Positions 1 to 10,120 of a DNA stretch of 21,646 nucleotides are shown one piece after another. Position 1 is the first letter of the stretch. Each line of letters starts with the position of its first letter. The notes beneath the pieces were generated by a model, which was given only the letters and a program-made list of their open reading frames with translations, was not told where the DNA came from and did not search any database. This DNA comes from Seminavis robusta (Eukaryota > Bacillariophyta > Bacillariophyceae > Naviculales > Naviculaceae). The translations under genes and the position numbers were made by a program. Location of the stretch: NCBI GenBank assembly GCA_903772945.1, contig CAICTM010001841.1, positions 1 through 21,646 on the forward strand, given 5' to 3'.

Positions 1-1257
1 AACTTGACCATACTAGCTTCTTTGACAAATGGCAACCCCGCTTCTTTGAGCCTGCAGGCATTGTACATCATGACTTCTGCCGCGTGGATTTCTGTTGCCA
101 TTTGTGCATATTGGTGTTGCATGCCCTGGAAGTCTCCAATGGCAGATCCAAACTGCTTGCGTTCCATCATATACGGTAGAGCAATGTCATATAAGCATCC
201 CTTGGCAATTCCAATCTGTTGAGCAGCAATGCTGGAAGTGCAATAGAGAGAGAAGAGAGGCGATTAGTAAGTCAGCATATTACTCGACTCTCACTCGTTC
301 AACTAACTGTTTGGACGCAGCACAAAGATGAAGCATTGACCCTCGGTTGTTTCTCTTTGTCCATGCAATCACGTACCCAATCCGACCTTCATTTAGAATG
401 TTGATGCAATACTTGTATCCCAAACCAACTTCTCCCAGAACTTGGGAGGCATCTACCTGGACATTTTCAAATGTCAAGGGGCACGTGGAAGATGCCTTGA
501 GCCCCAACTTGTTTTCAGGCTTTCCTACATGAATTCCCTCCGTGTTGGCATCCACCATGAATGCCGTGATGCCCTTGTATCCTTTGGAAGGATCCGCATT
601 GGCAAAAAGGAGAAAGACTCCAGCTTCCTTGGCATTGGAGATCCAGAGTTTAGTTCCATTGATCGTATAGTAACTTCCGTCTGGCGACGCTGTGGCGGTA
701 GTTTTCATGGCAAAGGCATCACTGCCACTGTCGGCTTCCGAAAGACAAAACGACGATGCCGTGTCAGTAGCCAATCGGGGCAGCCACTGTTTTTGCAAAT
801 CCTCGCTTCCCCAGAATCTCACGGCATTGTTGTTGAGCGTGTTATGTATATCTACAAGTATAGCAGTGCTTGGGTCGACTCGTGAAATTTCTTCGACGGC
901 CAAGCAGGCACTGGTAAAACTCAATTCGGACCCGTTGTATTCGGCCGGTATTTCCATCCCCATGAATCCTTGATCAAAGAGGGCTTGCAGAATCTCGGGT
1001 CGTAGTTTAGCTTCATTGTCCATATCTCGAACGATTGGCTGTAATTCTTCTCGTGCCCATTGACGGACAGCATCGCGTGTCATTTGTTCGTCTTCTGTAA
1101 AGACCGTAATGGGAGATGTTTTTTCCGTCAATTCAAGGTTAAAGTCGTCGGACGGAATGGAGGAGAGACTTCGTGTATGGCCAATGCTGAGGGCAGTCAC
1201 ATTCTTGTGGAGATTCTTCCTCAAAATGGAGGCAATGGGACGTCGAAGAGTAAACAT
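1..1257 (-). CDS. Short/branched-chain acyl-CoA dehydrogenase, mitochondrial (3' end outside window)
   Basis: FAD-dependent enzyme that oxidises acyl-CoA to enoyl-CoA in mitochondrial fatty-acid or branched-chain amino-acid breakdown. Two exons are visible: 1257-377 and 231 to beyond position 1. The intron at 376-232 (145 bp) has a GTACGT donor and a CCAG acceptor; splicing joins GRI-G to [11 protein letters not shown], a classic family segment. The start at 1257 gives an N-terminus rich in R, K and S ([10 protein letters not shown]...), typical of a mitochondrial targeting peptide; the open frame before it has only a TTG. Other family marks are [13 protein letters not shown] (residues 170-182), [10 protein letters not shown] (204-213) and [17 protein letters not shown] (278-294). 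The C-terminal half with the catalytic glutamate lies outside the window. The family is secure; the exact chain-length specificity (ACADSB-like versus ACADS-like) is inferred from similarity by eye. Confidence 0.92.
232..376 (-). other. Intron in acyl-CoA dehydrogenase gene
   Basis: A GT-AG intron of 145 bp. Removing it restores a continuous acyl-CoA dehydrogenase reading frame (phase 2, splitting a glycine codon). Confidence 0.9.
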
Positions 1258-1571
1258 GGCGTTGAGGCAAAGGTTGCAACACAAACAATAGATAATTTAT
1301 GAAGATGATAGATCCTTTCAAGGTCCATGGCATTCCCACAACGGGCCAGATGCTTTGACATTGTCGCTGTCATCTTTCAGAGAAAGAATTCTCACTTCGA
1401 TCCACGAATGATGAAGAACTCGGGACAATCAAATCAAACGGGACTCCTCACGATCTTTCATTCGCATCCATGCACAGCCCATTGCAAAACCCATTGACGT
1501 TGACGACCACTCAACCATACCGGTACGCACTGTTGCTGTCTCATTACATCTTGTTTCTCTCATCAAGATAG
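1258..1571. promoter_or_regulatory. Divergent intergenic region, acyl-CoA dehydrogenase / HAT-repeat gene
   Basis: A 314-bp gap between two divergently transcribed start codons, so it should carry both 5' UTRs and both promoters. No convincing TATA box was seen. A TGACGTTGACG stretch lies near 1496-1506 and contains the bZIP/CRE-like TGACGT core, but one copy is weak evidence. Confidence 0.5.
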
Positions 1572-3212
1572 ATGGACTCTTCAAGCACCAACTACGATCC
1601 CAACAGCATCATTTCGGCAGCCGATGCCCGGTTGACTGCGGGAGACTTGTCGGGCGGGACACTGGCGTTTCAGTCGGCGTTGTTGACGTGGGTCGATGAC
1701 GCCCGCGAAGCGTCCGTGCCGAATGAAGCCCTCAACGATGCCATTGCGACGCTGTGGCTGGCATATGCGCAGTTCTTGCGCAAAGCCAAACAGTTCAAAT
1801 CTGCCACGGACGCCTACGAAGAAGCCATCAAATGTCCCATTGCTGGCAAAGTGGGAATGGTGTGGCTCGACTATGCTCGATTTGCCGAAGAGCGAGACAA
1901 GAAACGAACTGCGCAATCCGTCTTTTTGAGGGCGCTAGTGGGAGATGGAAAGGAATATTTAGAAGGCGCCGTCAAGGATGAACAAGATCGACAGTTACTA
2001 TGGCAAGAATTCCTGGAATTCATGAGAAAATCAAATCCATCCTTGACTCTGGCCAGTCTACAAGCCGCTGTGGAAAACGAACATTTGGGCGTCACTGACA
2101 ATTCACCCATACCACCAGGAGCCCAATCCCCTGTACGATCGGGATCTCCTGTACCACCTGCTTCCAAGCGAGCACGATGGGCCGAACCACAAGCTGAAGA
2201 ATCCAAAACTCATGTCGTAATGCTAGAATCGGTGGAAGCAGAAGCGGCAGAATTGCTCAACCGAACCAATCAACCCCATTTGCCTCCCGAAATTGCGGCT
2301 GCTTGGATGGTACGGGATGGGGATACTCCGCCACAGCCTCCCGAACCACCCTTGTTTGGGCCCACTCCACCCAAATTGTCCGATCCAACCGCCAAGGATA
2401 TTCTAGGAGAAGAATTGGCCTACAAACTCATGCAATGTCTCCTGAAACCATCGGGAGATGCCGTGCTGCAAGTCTGCCGTGCTCTCTGGACCATGACTGC
2501 CTTGCAAGAAGAATCCGCCGCCAAGTCACTCGAGCGATTGGACAAATCCCTCCTGGCGGAACATGAAAAAATAGAAGCCACCTTGGATACCCGTCTCGCC
2601 GTGGCAGGTGCCGCCCGTTCCGCAGTCGTTCAAATGAACGATAAGGAACGAGAATCCTTTCAACAAGCGTGTCGACAACAACGACTGGGGCGGTCCAACG
2701 AAGTTGCTTGGGAGTGTCGACAATTGCTCTGTGTACAGCAACAACTATTGACTCATATGAATGTGCCGGGATTTGACGGACCCACGGTGGATGCCTCGGC
2801 GTTGGACCTGCAGGCTAGAATCTGTTCCTTTCTCCATTCCGCATTTTACGTGCGCAATCGCATTGGAGAAGGTCCGCATCGGGCGACTTTGAAATCGCAG
2901 TCCGAACGATTGAAGAAAATACTCGATGATCCCAATCGTTCCGTGTCGCCGGTGCCGCCGCCCTCGACAGCGGCGACCTTTGCGGGGGCGCCACCCATGC
3001 CCAACAACAATCCCAATAATTATGGAGGTGGACAGTATCCCATGCCAGGAGCCATGGGGATGCCACCCATGCATCAACAGCAACAACCTCCTCCTCACTA
3101 CGGAGGTATGCCACCGATGGGATATCAGCAGGCACAGCCAGGACCTTACGGACAACAACCCCATGTGCAGCAGCAGCAGCAACAACAGCATCAACAGTAC
3201 TATTATCAGTAG
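1572..3212 (+). CDS. HAT/TPR-like repeat protein with Pro/Gln-rich C-terminus, possibly RNA-processing
   Basis: Intact single-exon gene of 546 aa. Residues about 60-155 hold helical repeats with HAT-type spacing: LWLAYAQFLRKAKQFKSA (61-78), then VWLDYARFAEERDKKRTAQ (97-115), then LLWQEFLEFMRKS (142-154). HAT repeats are typical of nuclear RNA-processing proteins such as Prp39, CstF-77 and Utp6. Residues 180-200 are Ser/Pro-rich and followed by a basic KRARW patch (199-203), a possible nuclear localisation signal. A charged helical middle follows (about 275-440). The tail from about 441 to 546 is rich in P, M, G and Q and ends in a polyglutamine/YYYQ stretch. I cannot assign it to a named orthologue; the RNA-processing role is inference from the repeat type and composition. 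Confidence 0.75.
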   Translation: MDSSSTNYDPNSIISAADARLTAGDLSGGTLAFQSALLTWVDDAREASVPNEALNDAIATLWLAYAQFLRKAKQFKSATDAYEEAIKCPIAGKVGMVWLDYARFAEERDKKRTAQSVFLRALVGDGKEYLEGAVKDEQDRQLLWQEFLEFMRKSNPSLTLASLQAAVENEHLGVTDNSPIPPGAQSPVRSGSPVPPASKRARWAEPQAEESKTHVVMLESVEAEAAELLNRTNQPHLPPEIAAAWMVRDGDTPPQPPEPPLFGPTPPKLSDPTAKDILGEELAYKLMQCLLKPSGDAVLQVCRALWTMTALQEESAAKSLERLDKSLLAEHEKIEATLDTRLAVAGAARSAVVQMNDKERESFQQACRQQRLGRSNEVAWECRQLLCVQQQLLTHMNVPGFDGPTVDASALDLQARICSFLHSAFYVRNRIGEGPHRATLKSQSERLKKILDDPNRSVSPVPPPSTAATFAGAPPMPNNNPNNYGGGQYPMPGAMGMPPMHQQQQPPPHYGGMPPMGYQQAQPGPYGQQPHVQQQQQQQHQQYYYQ

Positions 3213-3973
3213 CGCGCTGTACTGTTGTTTCGATTCGATTCAATCAATCAATCAATCACCCCTATGGGGCACGCTAATAGGAATAGTAAACAATCCTTAC
3301 AAAAGCACTACTAGTATTTACTAGCTAGTTACAATCGGCGCCGTACGACAGTATATATATGTTACCGGTAGGGGTGGAGGCATCCGATTCAATCCATGTA
3401 TGTGAGGGAGCTAGCTAGGCATCACGGAAGAAGAATCAATTATGGCTATTGTATCCATCCAGAAGCAAAGCTCTCCAATCATCACTATTTTCAAATAATA
3501 AAGGGCTCTCCCAAATAACAGAAATTTAGCATGCAACTATGGTCCGCCCCCCAAGGTTGCGTCACGTTTCCGAGGTCCACCAATGTTATACGGTACGTGT
3601 GTCACTGTAGTCACCCGTCTCTTTCACTGAGGGAGCGTCGCTGGGGCCTATGGTAACGATTGGCTCAATGCCCATTCTTGGTTGCAGGCAAACAGAGGGT
3701 CTACGGGCTACCGGTGCTTCATAATTATCATCAATACACGGTTGTTTATTCAAATATTCGTTCTAAAGGGTCAGATGAAATCCAAGCATCTCGTTCTCAG
3801 CTCACCGCGGGAACAGCAATGCGACAAACAAGGGAAGCCTCAAAGCCAGCGTCGGCGAGCCAGCTACTAGAGAACCCCCAGACATGCTGCCAAATTCAAG
3901 GGTGCGGCGGAGTCGTTCAGAAGAAAAGATGTGACTGCGATTTGTCGTATCCTGTTGGAGTAGAATCTCTCGC
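3213..3973. other. Gene-poor intergenic stretch (3' flanks of convergent genes)
   Basis: It lies between the 3' ends of the HAT-like gene (+) and the RAD23 gene (-), so it holds two 3' UTRs. A short (CAAT)n-like run sits at about 3239-3258, and there is an 8-bp TACCGGTA palindrome near 3363. The short open frames here show no protein-like pattern. No RNA gene was recognised. Confidence 0.6.
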
Positions 3974-5586
3974 CTAATCATACATGGCATCGTCATCGTT
4001 GTCACCACCTCCTCCATTGCTACCGCCGTTTCCACCAGAACCTGAACCACCATCGCCCCCAAATCCAAAGCCACCATCCATCAACAAGTTAGCCGCCAAT
4101 GCTTCATTTTTGTCACAGGCTAGGAATGCTTGGGCAGCTTCAGCCCGATCAAATCCCATTTCAGTAAGACGATTCACAGCAGCCATTTCTTCCTCGTTCA
4201 ACCGCAGCACCTGAGGTCCACCCTCGCCAGCTCCAGCACCGCCCATGAGCCCTGCCATGTCACCCATGCCACCACCGCCCATGGCTTGCATCATGTACTG
4301 TTGTAGTTGTTCAGGTGGGATTTGTCCTAGCATTTGGGCGGTCTGTCGAAGCTGGTCAGCCGAGAGACCCATCATGGCCGCCATTTGGTTGAGTTCTGCA
4401 GGGCTCATACTTTGAATCATCTGTGCCATTTGTTCGGGATTGGCCATCCTTCCATCATCCTTGCAGCGCCACCAGCTGCAGCACCAGAGGAGGAAGATGA
4501 TCCAGCATTGGCTGCTGGTGCCGGGGCATCCGTGACAGGTTCGTTCATCATAGTCAAGAAGGCTGCTTGGTTCTGGTTGATTGCCTGAAGCAAATCAGGT
4601 TGTTGTTGACCAATCTGGGCAAGGACCGTCTGAAGCATGTGTGGGTTGGTTTGCACCAACCGACGAAGCTGATTGATTTGGGGTGATTTCGGAATGCCTC
4701 AAGACCACCAGCAGCAGATCCAGACGACGAAGATCCGACGCAGCTGCTTCCACCCCAGGAGGAATTCCGTTGGTCAAAAATTCCATGGCAATGTCAGGAT
4801 TGCCGTTAGCAGCCCGGAGGCAATGACGAACCTCAGCCTCTGGGAATCCCATGCCGGTGAGATTGGTAACCATTTCAGCAGGAAATTCATCGGCTGCCGA
4901 TGCCTGGGCGGGAGCAGCAGCAGCAGGGGCCTCAGTTGAAGATGATGCAGCAGGAGCTGTCGTGGTGGTGGTGGTTGTCGTGGTAGTTGTTGTAGCAGCA
5001 GTTGATGATGCTGCAGCAGGAGCTGGTGCTTCTGTCTCCATGGCAGCAGGAGGGGCTGGGGCGGGAGCAGCAGCCGGCTTTTTGGCTTTCGTCACCATGA
5101 CGACAAGAAAATCAGTGGGTTTGATGTTGCATTCTTCTACCTTGGAATCGTCTTTCAAAACACGCCCAGAGTGAATCAATTTCATGGTGGCTGCCTGGAG
5201 TTCTGGCTTGGCCTTTTCCTGTAAATCAAAAACACAAATAATAAGCGGTGTGAGCCGCGACGCAGAAACCAATAAAAAATACTGCGACCCAAACGGAAAG
5301 AACGCAACCAAATCGACCATTGCATCCCTTCCCAGCACCTTATCAGCGCCAACATATTTTAGACCTCCATTTTCCATTGCCACGAAAACACCGCTTGCGG
5401 TGGCGAAATGCCATTCCTTTCAGACCTGCCAACCAGGTAAGAGAGCCCGGAAACAAGATCATTGATCCTACAGCATGCCCCAAATGGCAAACTTACAACA
5501 ATGGCTTTCACCTCAGACACAGCCTGTGTCGGTTCACACTCGACATGGAACTTCTCTCCCTTTAGCGTCTTCACTAGCAACTTCAT
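3974..5586 (-). CDS. RAD23: UV excision repair protein RAD23 homologue (UBL-UBA-STI1-UBA), frame-broken
   Basis: Shuttle that carries ubiquitylated proteins to the proteasome and, with RAD4/XPC, takes part in nucleotide-excision repair. Exon 1 (5586-5497) encodes MKLLVKTLKGEKFHVECEPT, the start of the ubiquitin-like domain. The intron at 5496-5219 has a GTAAGT donor and a TTTACAG acceptor. Exon 2 (5218-3974) continues the UBL (KLIHSGRVLKDD, FLVVMV). It then has an Ala/Thr/Pro-rich linker with a poly-Thr run (about 4950-5000), UBA1 at about 4770-4890 (MVTNLTGMGF), an XPC-binding/STI1 region at about 4550-4710 (RNHP...QLRRLVQTNP) and UBA2 at about 4080-4207 (RLTEMGFDRAEAAQAFLACD), ending in a Gly-rich tail. 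All four domains are present in the right order, but exon 2 needs three reading-frame changes, near 4735, 4680 and 4448. Each looks like one missing base. Expected length is about 445 aa. It is either a recently broken gene or, more likely, carries sequence errors. Confidence 0.9.
5219..5496 (-). other. Intron in RAD23 gene
   Basis: A 278-bp intron with a GTAAGT donor and a TTTACAG acceptor. It is phase 0 and joins VSEVKAIV to EKAKPELQ within the ubiquitin-like domain. It is the longest intron seen in the window. Confidence 0.88.
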
Positions 5587-5980
5587 CGTGACGGTCTATC
5601 GATCTGCTTGTCGTGTCTTTGACTTTGTTTTGGCTGTTGGCAGTTGCGAGTTCTGAGACGAGGCGACTGCAGTGAGCCGGTGCTGGGACCGATGGTGAGA
5701 CGGAGGGTTAAGGATAAGAAAGCCATCGAACCGCGAGGATCCAAATTCACGATTTGCGAGGGCATTTTTTCCAGAGACCAAAAAGCACGACGCATCAAAC
5801 ACGGCAGAACAAAGATCTATTGGTTGTTGTTGCCTCCCTCGAGTGGTGTTGGTATTGTAAAGAGTTCGAGTGGTCTAGACTCCTCTGCAGCAGGAAGCGT
5901 CTGATTGGAAATTCTGTGTTGTCGCTAGAAAGAATTGAGTTGGTTTGATATTTTGTCGAGTCGAGTCATTGATCGCACCC
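5587..5980. promoter_or_regulatory. Shared divergent promoter region, RAD23 / UFD2
   Basis: A 394-bp gap between the RAD23 start codon (-) and the UFD2 start codon (+). It must contain both 5' UTRs and both promoters. I found no clear TATA box or repeated operator-like motif. The functional link between the two products makes a shared control region plausible, but that is inference. Confidence 0.55.
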
Positions 5981-8900
5981 ATGGATTTGGCACGATGGGC
6001 CCTGAGTGGAATCGGCGGGGCGGATGGCGAGGAACAACAGCCAGATCAGCAAGATCAGCAGGAGAACGAGCAAGCGAGCGCTGAAACCTTGTCGCCTGAA
6101 GAAATGCGAGCTCAGCGCTTGGCCCGTATGGAAGCGATGCAGAAGAAACAGGCCGAGACTGCTGCTGCTGCTGCCTCCTCATCGAAAAGCGAGGACCCCA
6201 AACCCATGGAGATTGACGAAAAACCCGCTGCCAAGTCGGCTCCCGAGAAAATGGATGTGGACGTCGAGGAAAAGAAGACTAGCGCCAAATCGTCTGCCGC
6301 GGCTCTGTTGCCGCAAAAGGAACCCAATAAGAAACGAAAATCCGCCACAACAACAACTGCTGATCCAGCACGAAAAACACAGAAAAAGGCAGAAGCTATG
6401 CTCAAAAAAGTTCTCTCGGTTGCCCTCACTGGAACCTCCACCACCAGTGACTCTTCCTGTGTCGTGATCAATATTGACGACACCGCCATTTCCGTACAAA
6501 CCATTGCCGAGATTCTAGCAACCCGTCTTTCGTTGCCCGCGAATGCTCCAGAATTGAGAACCATGCCGGCGCAAAAGGCCCTCATTCCGTACTTGGCTCA
6601 GTGCCATCGAAGAGCTGCTGAAGAGCTCAAAACGATGAAACAATCGTCCAGCAAGAGCAAGTCAACTTCGACACCAGAGCTCATGGAAATTCTGGAAGAA
6701 ATCAAACGACAAGTTGTCAATTATGCAGGCTCCTGTCTCATGGTACCAGAATTGTTCGAATTAGGCAAAGATGCTCCCATGCAATTGGCCAAATGCATGA
6801 CTTCCAATGTCACTGATTTGGCTTCCTCCATCACCTTTGGCGTCACTGGGCCAGCTAGCTCCTTCTACTTTTTGCTCTGCGAAGAGCTGGTTTCCAACGA
6901 CGAAGAAGCCTTCAAGCGCGTGATTGGAGAAATTGTGGCGCAGTTGACCAAACAGTTGGCCAGAACCGAAAATGTCTTGGATGGAGGCGATGGCGTGACA
7001 GAGGGCAGTGCATTGGTGATGGTGTCCGCCCTGACATCCGTTTGCAGCCACAAAGAGGCAGCCAAGGTCGTCGCGCAACTCCCCAATTTCCTATTGCCAC
7101 CGGAAGGGTCCGACAAGGCAAAGGAAGTGGTTGAGAACAGACCTCAGGCAGGAGCAGATCTCATGTCCAGATTGTTGGGGCTTGGAAATCGTAGCTATTT
7201 GCGACGATCGGGGCCAGCGTTGGATAAGGAAACAATTTTGGGCCTTTGTCTGAGACCTGGAATTCCCAAAATCAATCCGGCGTTTAGCAATGTTCGAATG
7301 TCGATGGATTCCGTAGAGCGCACGACAAGCTCGCAACGGCGGCAGCTGCGTGTTCATCAGGAAGCGTGCAACCAACTGGTCATGAAGCTTGTCCGGGCTG
7401 GGCCTGGGGCCCAAGGAGCGGTAAGATTGAGACTATGATGTCACAAAAGAGGGTAACTGTGCGATCCCATTCCTCCCAAAAGTGATTTCTCAAATATTTG
7501 TTGACGTATCCTGCTGTTGAATCACAGGTCATGAAGTGGTTCCAGGACGCACTCGTTGTCAACGTTGGAGCCACTGGTTTGCGTCCTGATCCACGCAAAG
7601 TTGGCTCCATTTCAACTCTCATGAATGCCCTTGTCGTCATGCTGAAGCTCTGCGAACCGTTCATCAATGACGAAAAGAAACAACACTTGATCAACCCTGG
7701 ATATGTCTCCTGTCCAAGCACACACGGTGGAGTGTATGCGACAGGAGAAGATGGCGTTCCCCGTTTGGGAGAGGTCGATGCGGCCTCGATGGAGACCGAA
7801 TACGCACCGAAGAACAAATTTATTCCTCAGTGCTTCTTTCTGTGTGCGCGCTTTATTCACCTCGGATACGCTCATCAATTTGCTCCCCACACAAGCCTCA
7901 TGCGGCATATTCAGCACATGCACTGGGAAGCACACACCAACAACCGCAATTTGGACAGCGACGACACGTACATTCGAATGCTGACAGCTCAGCGAAGCCA
8001 AGAAGTGACGCTATTTCAAGAAGAGGTAGTCACAGACTCGCTGCGCTTTTGCAACCTAATGGCGAAAATCCTCTTTGAGATGGATGACAAGGAATTGCGT
8101 CGTATGCCCGAGCATTTCGTGATTGATACATGCGATATCATCATGGGAGTGGCGCGTCTCAAGCCAAAGGCACTTCGTGGTCTGGAGTTTCGCTACGTAT
8201 TCAAGCTGGTGGTGAAGTTGCTGTCTCCCACATATGCAGGGGTATGATTGATTGGGTTGTTTTAATTGACTGTTTGCTTGCACTGTTATGATCTCACATC
8301 CGAACTTCCTCTCATTGTCTTGTCGTTACCAGGTCGTTCGCAACTACAATCTTCGGGCTACTCTTGGGGACGTTCTGTACGATCTTTTCCTTCCGTCTGC
8401 GTCAGACGAGCGCCGTGATGTACCAACATCAGTTGCCTGTGATCCGTTGGCAGGCGGTCAGACCTACCTCCTGTCGGATCCTGCAGCCCAGGAATCCCTT
8501 GCTCCCTCACTGCTCCTCTTGTACGGAGAAGTCGAACACACAGGCTATTATGACAAAATGACGCACCGGGCAAAGATCGCATCTTTGATCAAGTATTTGT
8601 GGGAGAGCACAGAGCACCGTCCTGCCTTCCGCCGAATCACCCAAAACAAGCAGAGCTTCATCAAGTTTGCAAACGGTATCATGAACGAGACGAATACGCT
8701 GATTGCCACTGTAATGCAGAAGTTGCCCGAAATTCGAGAAGCACAGCTCAAGATGAAGAATACGGCTGAATGGGGTCAGCTTGGGGAAGAAGAGCAGAAC
8801 ATGATCACTGGTCGCCTCGATGACAACGAACGCGAGGTCAAGCATGCCCTTCCGCTTTGCAACAAGACTTTGCAGATGTTTGGCTACTTGAACACGGACA

Positions 8901-9496
8901 AGGATATCCGGAACCTATTCTTGTTAGATGAGCTGTGCAGCCGTCTCGTACAGATGCTGGTCCATGTGCTGACAAAGTTGGTGGGTACGAAGGGATTGGA
9001 TCTCAAGGTGGAGAACCCAGAACAGTACGACTTCCGCCCCAAGGAGTTGCTGCGAGACTTGTGCGCCATTTTTGCGCTCTTTGCCACTGCCAAACAGTTT
9101 CAAATTGAATGTGCCAAGAGCGGCTGTGAACCTACTCTCCTTGCCAAGGCTGTCCAGACATGTCGAAAGCTGAACCTGTTGACTGGCGAATCCATGACTG
9201 CCTTTGAAGCGCTACCAGATATTGTTGCAAAGGAACGCCAATCAGTGGAAGCCGACGACGAACTTTTGAAGGATGCGCCGGAGAAGTTCCTCGACGCCAT
9301 GTTATTCACGTTCATGAAGGATCCTGTGATCCTGCCGAGTGGCACGATTGTGGACCGTCCAACGATCACCCAGCATTTGCTGAACGATGCCACCGATCCA
9401 TTTAACCGTGCTCCGATGACTGTAGAAGATATCAAACCAGCAACCGAGCTGAAGGAAGAGATGAACAAATGGCTGGAGGAGAAGCGCGCTGCTTGA
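5981..9496 (+). CDS. UFD2: Ubiquitin conjugation factor E4 (UFD2 family, U-box)
   Basis: E4 ubiquitin ligase that lengthens ubiquitin chains on substrates handled by Cdc48/p97. Three exons, 5981-7420, 7528-8241 and 8333-9496, code for 1105 aa, within the usual range for the family. Both introns are phase 0 with GTAAGA and GTATGA donors. The ATG at 5981 is chosen because the frame upstream has only a TTG, and the N-terminus then carries SPEEMRAQRLARMEA, the short N-terminal motif seen in UFD2 proteins. An Ala/Lys/Glu-rich spacer with KKRK follows, then the long UFD2 core (MLKLCEPFIND; NYNLRATLGDVLYDLF after the second splice). The U-box is at about 1033-1102 (FLDAMLFTFMKDPVILPSG, DRPTITQHLL, DPFNRAPM). 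As expected for a U-box it lacks the zinc-binding cysteines of RING fingers. No frame breaks. Confidence 0.95.
7421..7527 (+). other. UFD2 intron 1
   Basis: A 107-bp intron with a GTAAGA donor and an ATCACAG acceptor. It is phase 0 and joins GAQGA to VMKWFQDALVV. Confidence 0.9.
8242..8332 (+). other. UFD2 intron 2
   Basis: A 91-bp intron with a GTATGA donor and a TTACCAG acceptor. It is phase 0 and joins LLSPTYAG to VVRNYNLRATL. Confidence 0.9.
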
Positions 9497-9667
9497 GACA
9501 GCTAGCTAATTTGATAGCAACGCACGCAGCGTGAAATATGATAAGATCTTTTGGCATAAGGCAGTAGCCATCAAAAGAATCATATCTACTTCGTGTACAT
9601 GTACCAGTAGTAAGGAGAGAACGAAGCAGTGCTTTCACTCGTCTGATAAAGCAGCGCCCTCACTCAT

Positions 9668-10120
9668 TCACATAATGAGGACATCCCTTGTCCTGAGGTG
9701 GTATACCTTCTTTTCAGCGCATCCCGCTGGCTTGGCGTCCGCTCGAGGTTTGGGCTTCGATATCTTGCTTTTCGCATCGGTGACTACTTCCGTATCCTTC
9801 TTGGCTTCTTCAGCGTCAAAATCAGGCGGAACACCCTTAGACCTCTTCACGTGGACCTCCCAAAGCTCATCTCCAATGGACCTGGATCGCTTCTTTCGAT
9901 TTTCGTGGTCATAATCGGGATCTTCACCCTTGTCACGAGACAGATGAACCAGAAAAAGTTCTTCCCCGACGGTAGGTTTGTTGGTGGTGTTCGTCGCGCC
10001 TTTCTCGTCAGAAGGAGCTGGCGAGGTCTTCACAGCTTCAGTAGCCTCTTCTTGCTCAGTCTCAGCAGCAACCTCAGCTTTCTGAGTGTTTGACGCTTTC
10101 TCTTCGGGAGCCGTGCTCAT
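9668..10120 (-). CDS. Small charged protein with a duplicated GDEL..VH...KG..PDFD motif
   Basis: A 150-aa open frame from the ATG at 10120. The N-terminal third is Glu/Ala/Thr-rich and looks disordered. Two copies of one motif follow: GEELFLVHLSRDKGEDPDYD (residues 52-71) and GDELWEVHVKRSKGVPPDFD (83-102), separated by a basic KKRSRS patch. A Lys-rich C-terminus closes it. I do not recognise the family. The conserved duplication argues that the frame is really translated. The last dozen residues are uncertain, because a GTATAC sequence after AEKK could be a splice donor to a further small exon. It is convergent with UFD2, with 171 bp between the stop codons. Confidence 0.7.
   Translation of the reverse strand: MSTAPEEKASNTQKAEVAAETEQEEATEAVKTSPAPSDEKGATNTTNKPTVGEELFLVHLSRDKGEDPDYDHENRKKRSRSIGDELWEVHVKRSKGVPPDFDAEEAKKDTEVVTDAKSKISKPKPRADAKPAGCAEKKVYHLRTRDVLIM

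Noticed and set aside
2745-3243. Two minus-strand open frames of about 145 codons
   Set aside because: They are antisense to the Pro/Gln-rich tail of the HAT-like gene; the poly-Leu and poly-Ala runs mirror CAG/CAA codons.
3660-3977. 105-codon open frame on + beside RAD23
   Set aside because: It lies in the 3' flank of RAD23 on the other strand, has no motif or composition of a real protein, and no splice support.
4851-5174. 107-codon Val/Ala-rich + open frame that looks like a membrane protein
   Set aside because: It is the antisense of the Ala/Thr-rich RAD23 linker; the poly-Val run is simply the reverse of poly-Thr codons.
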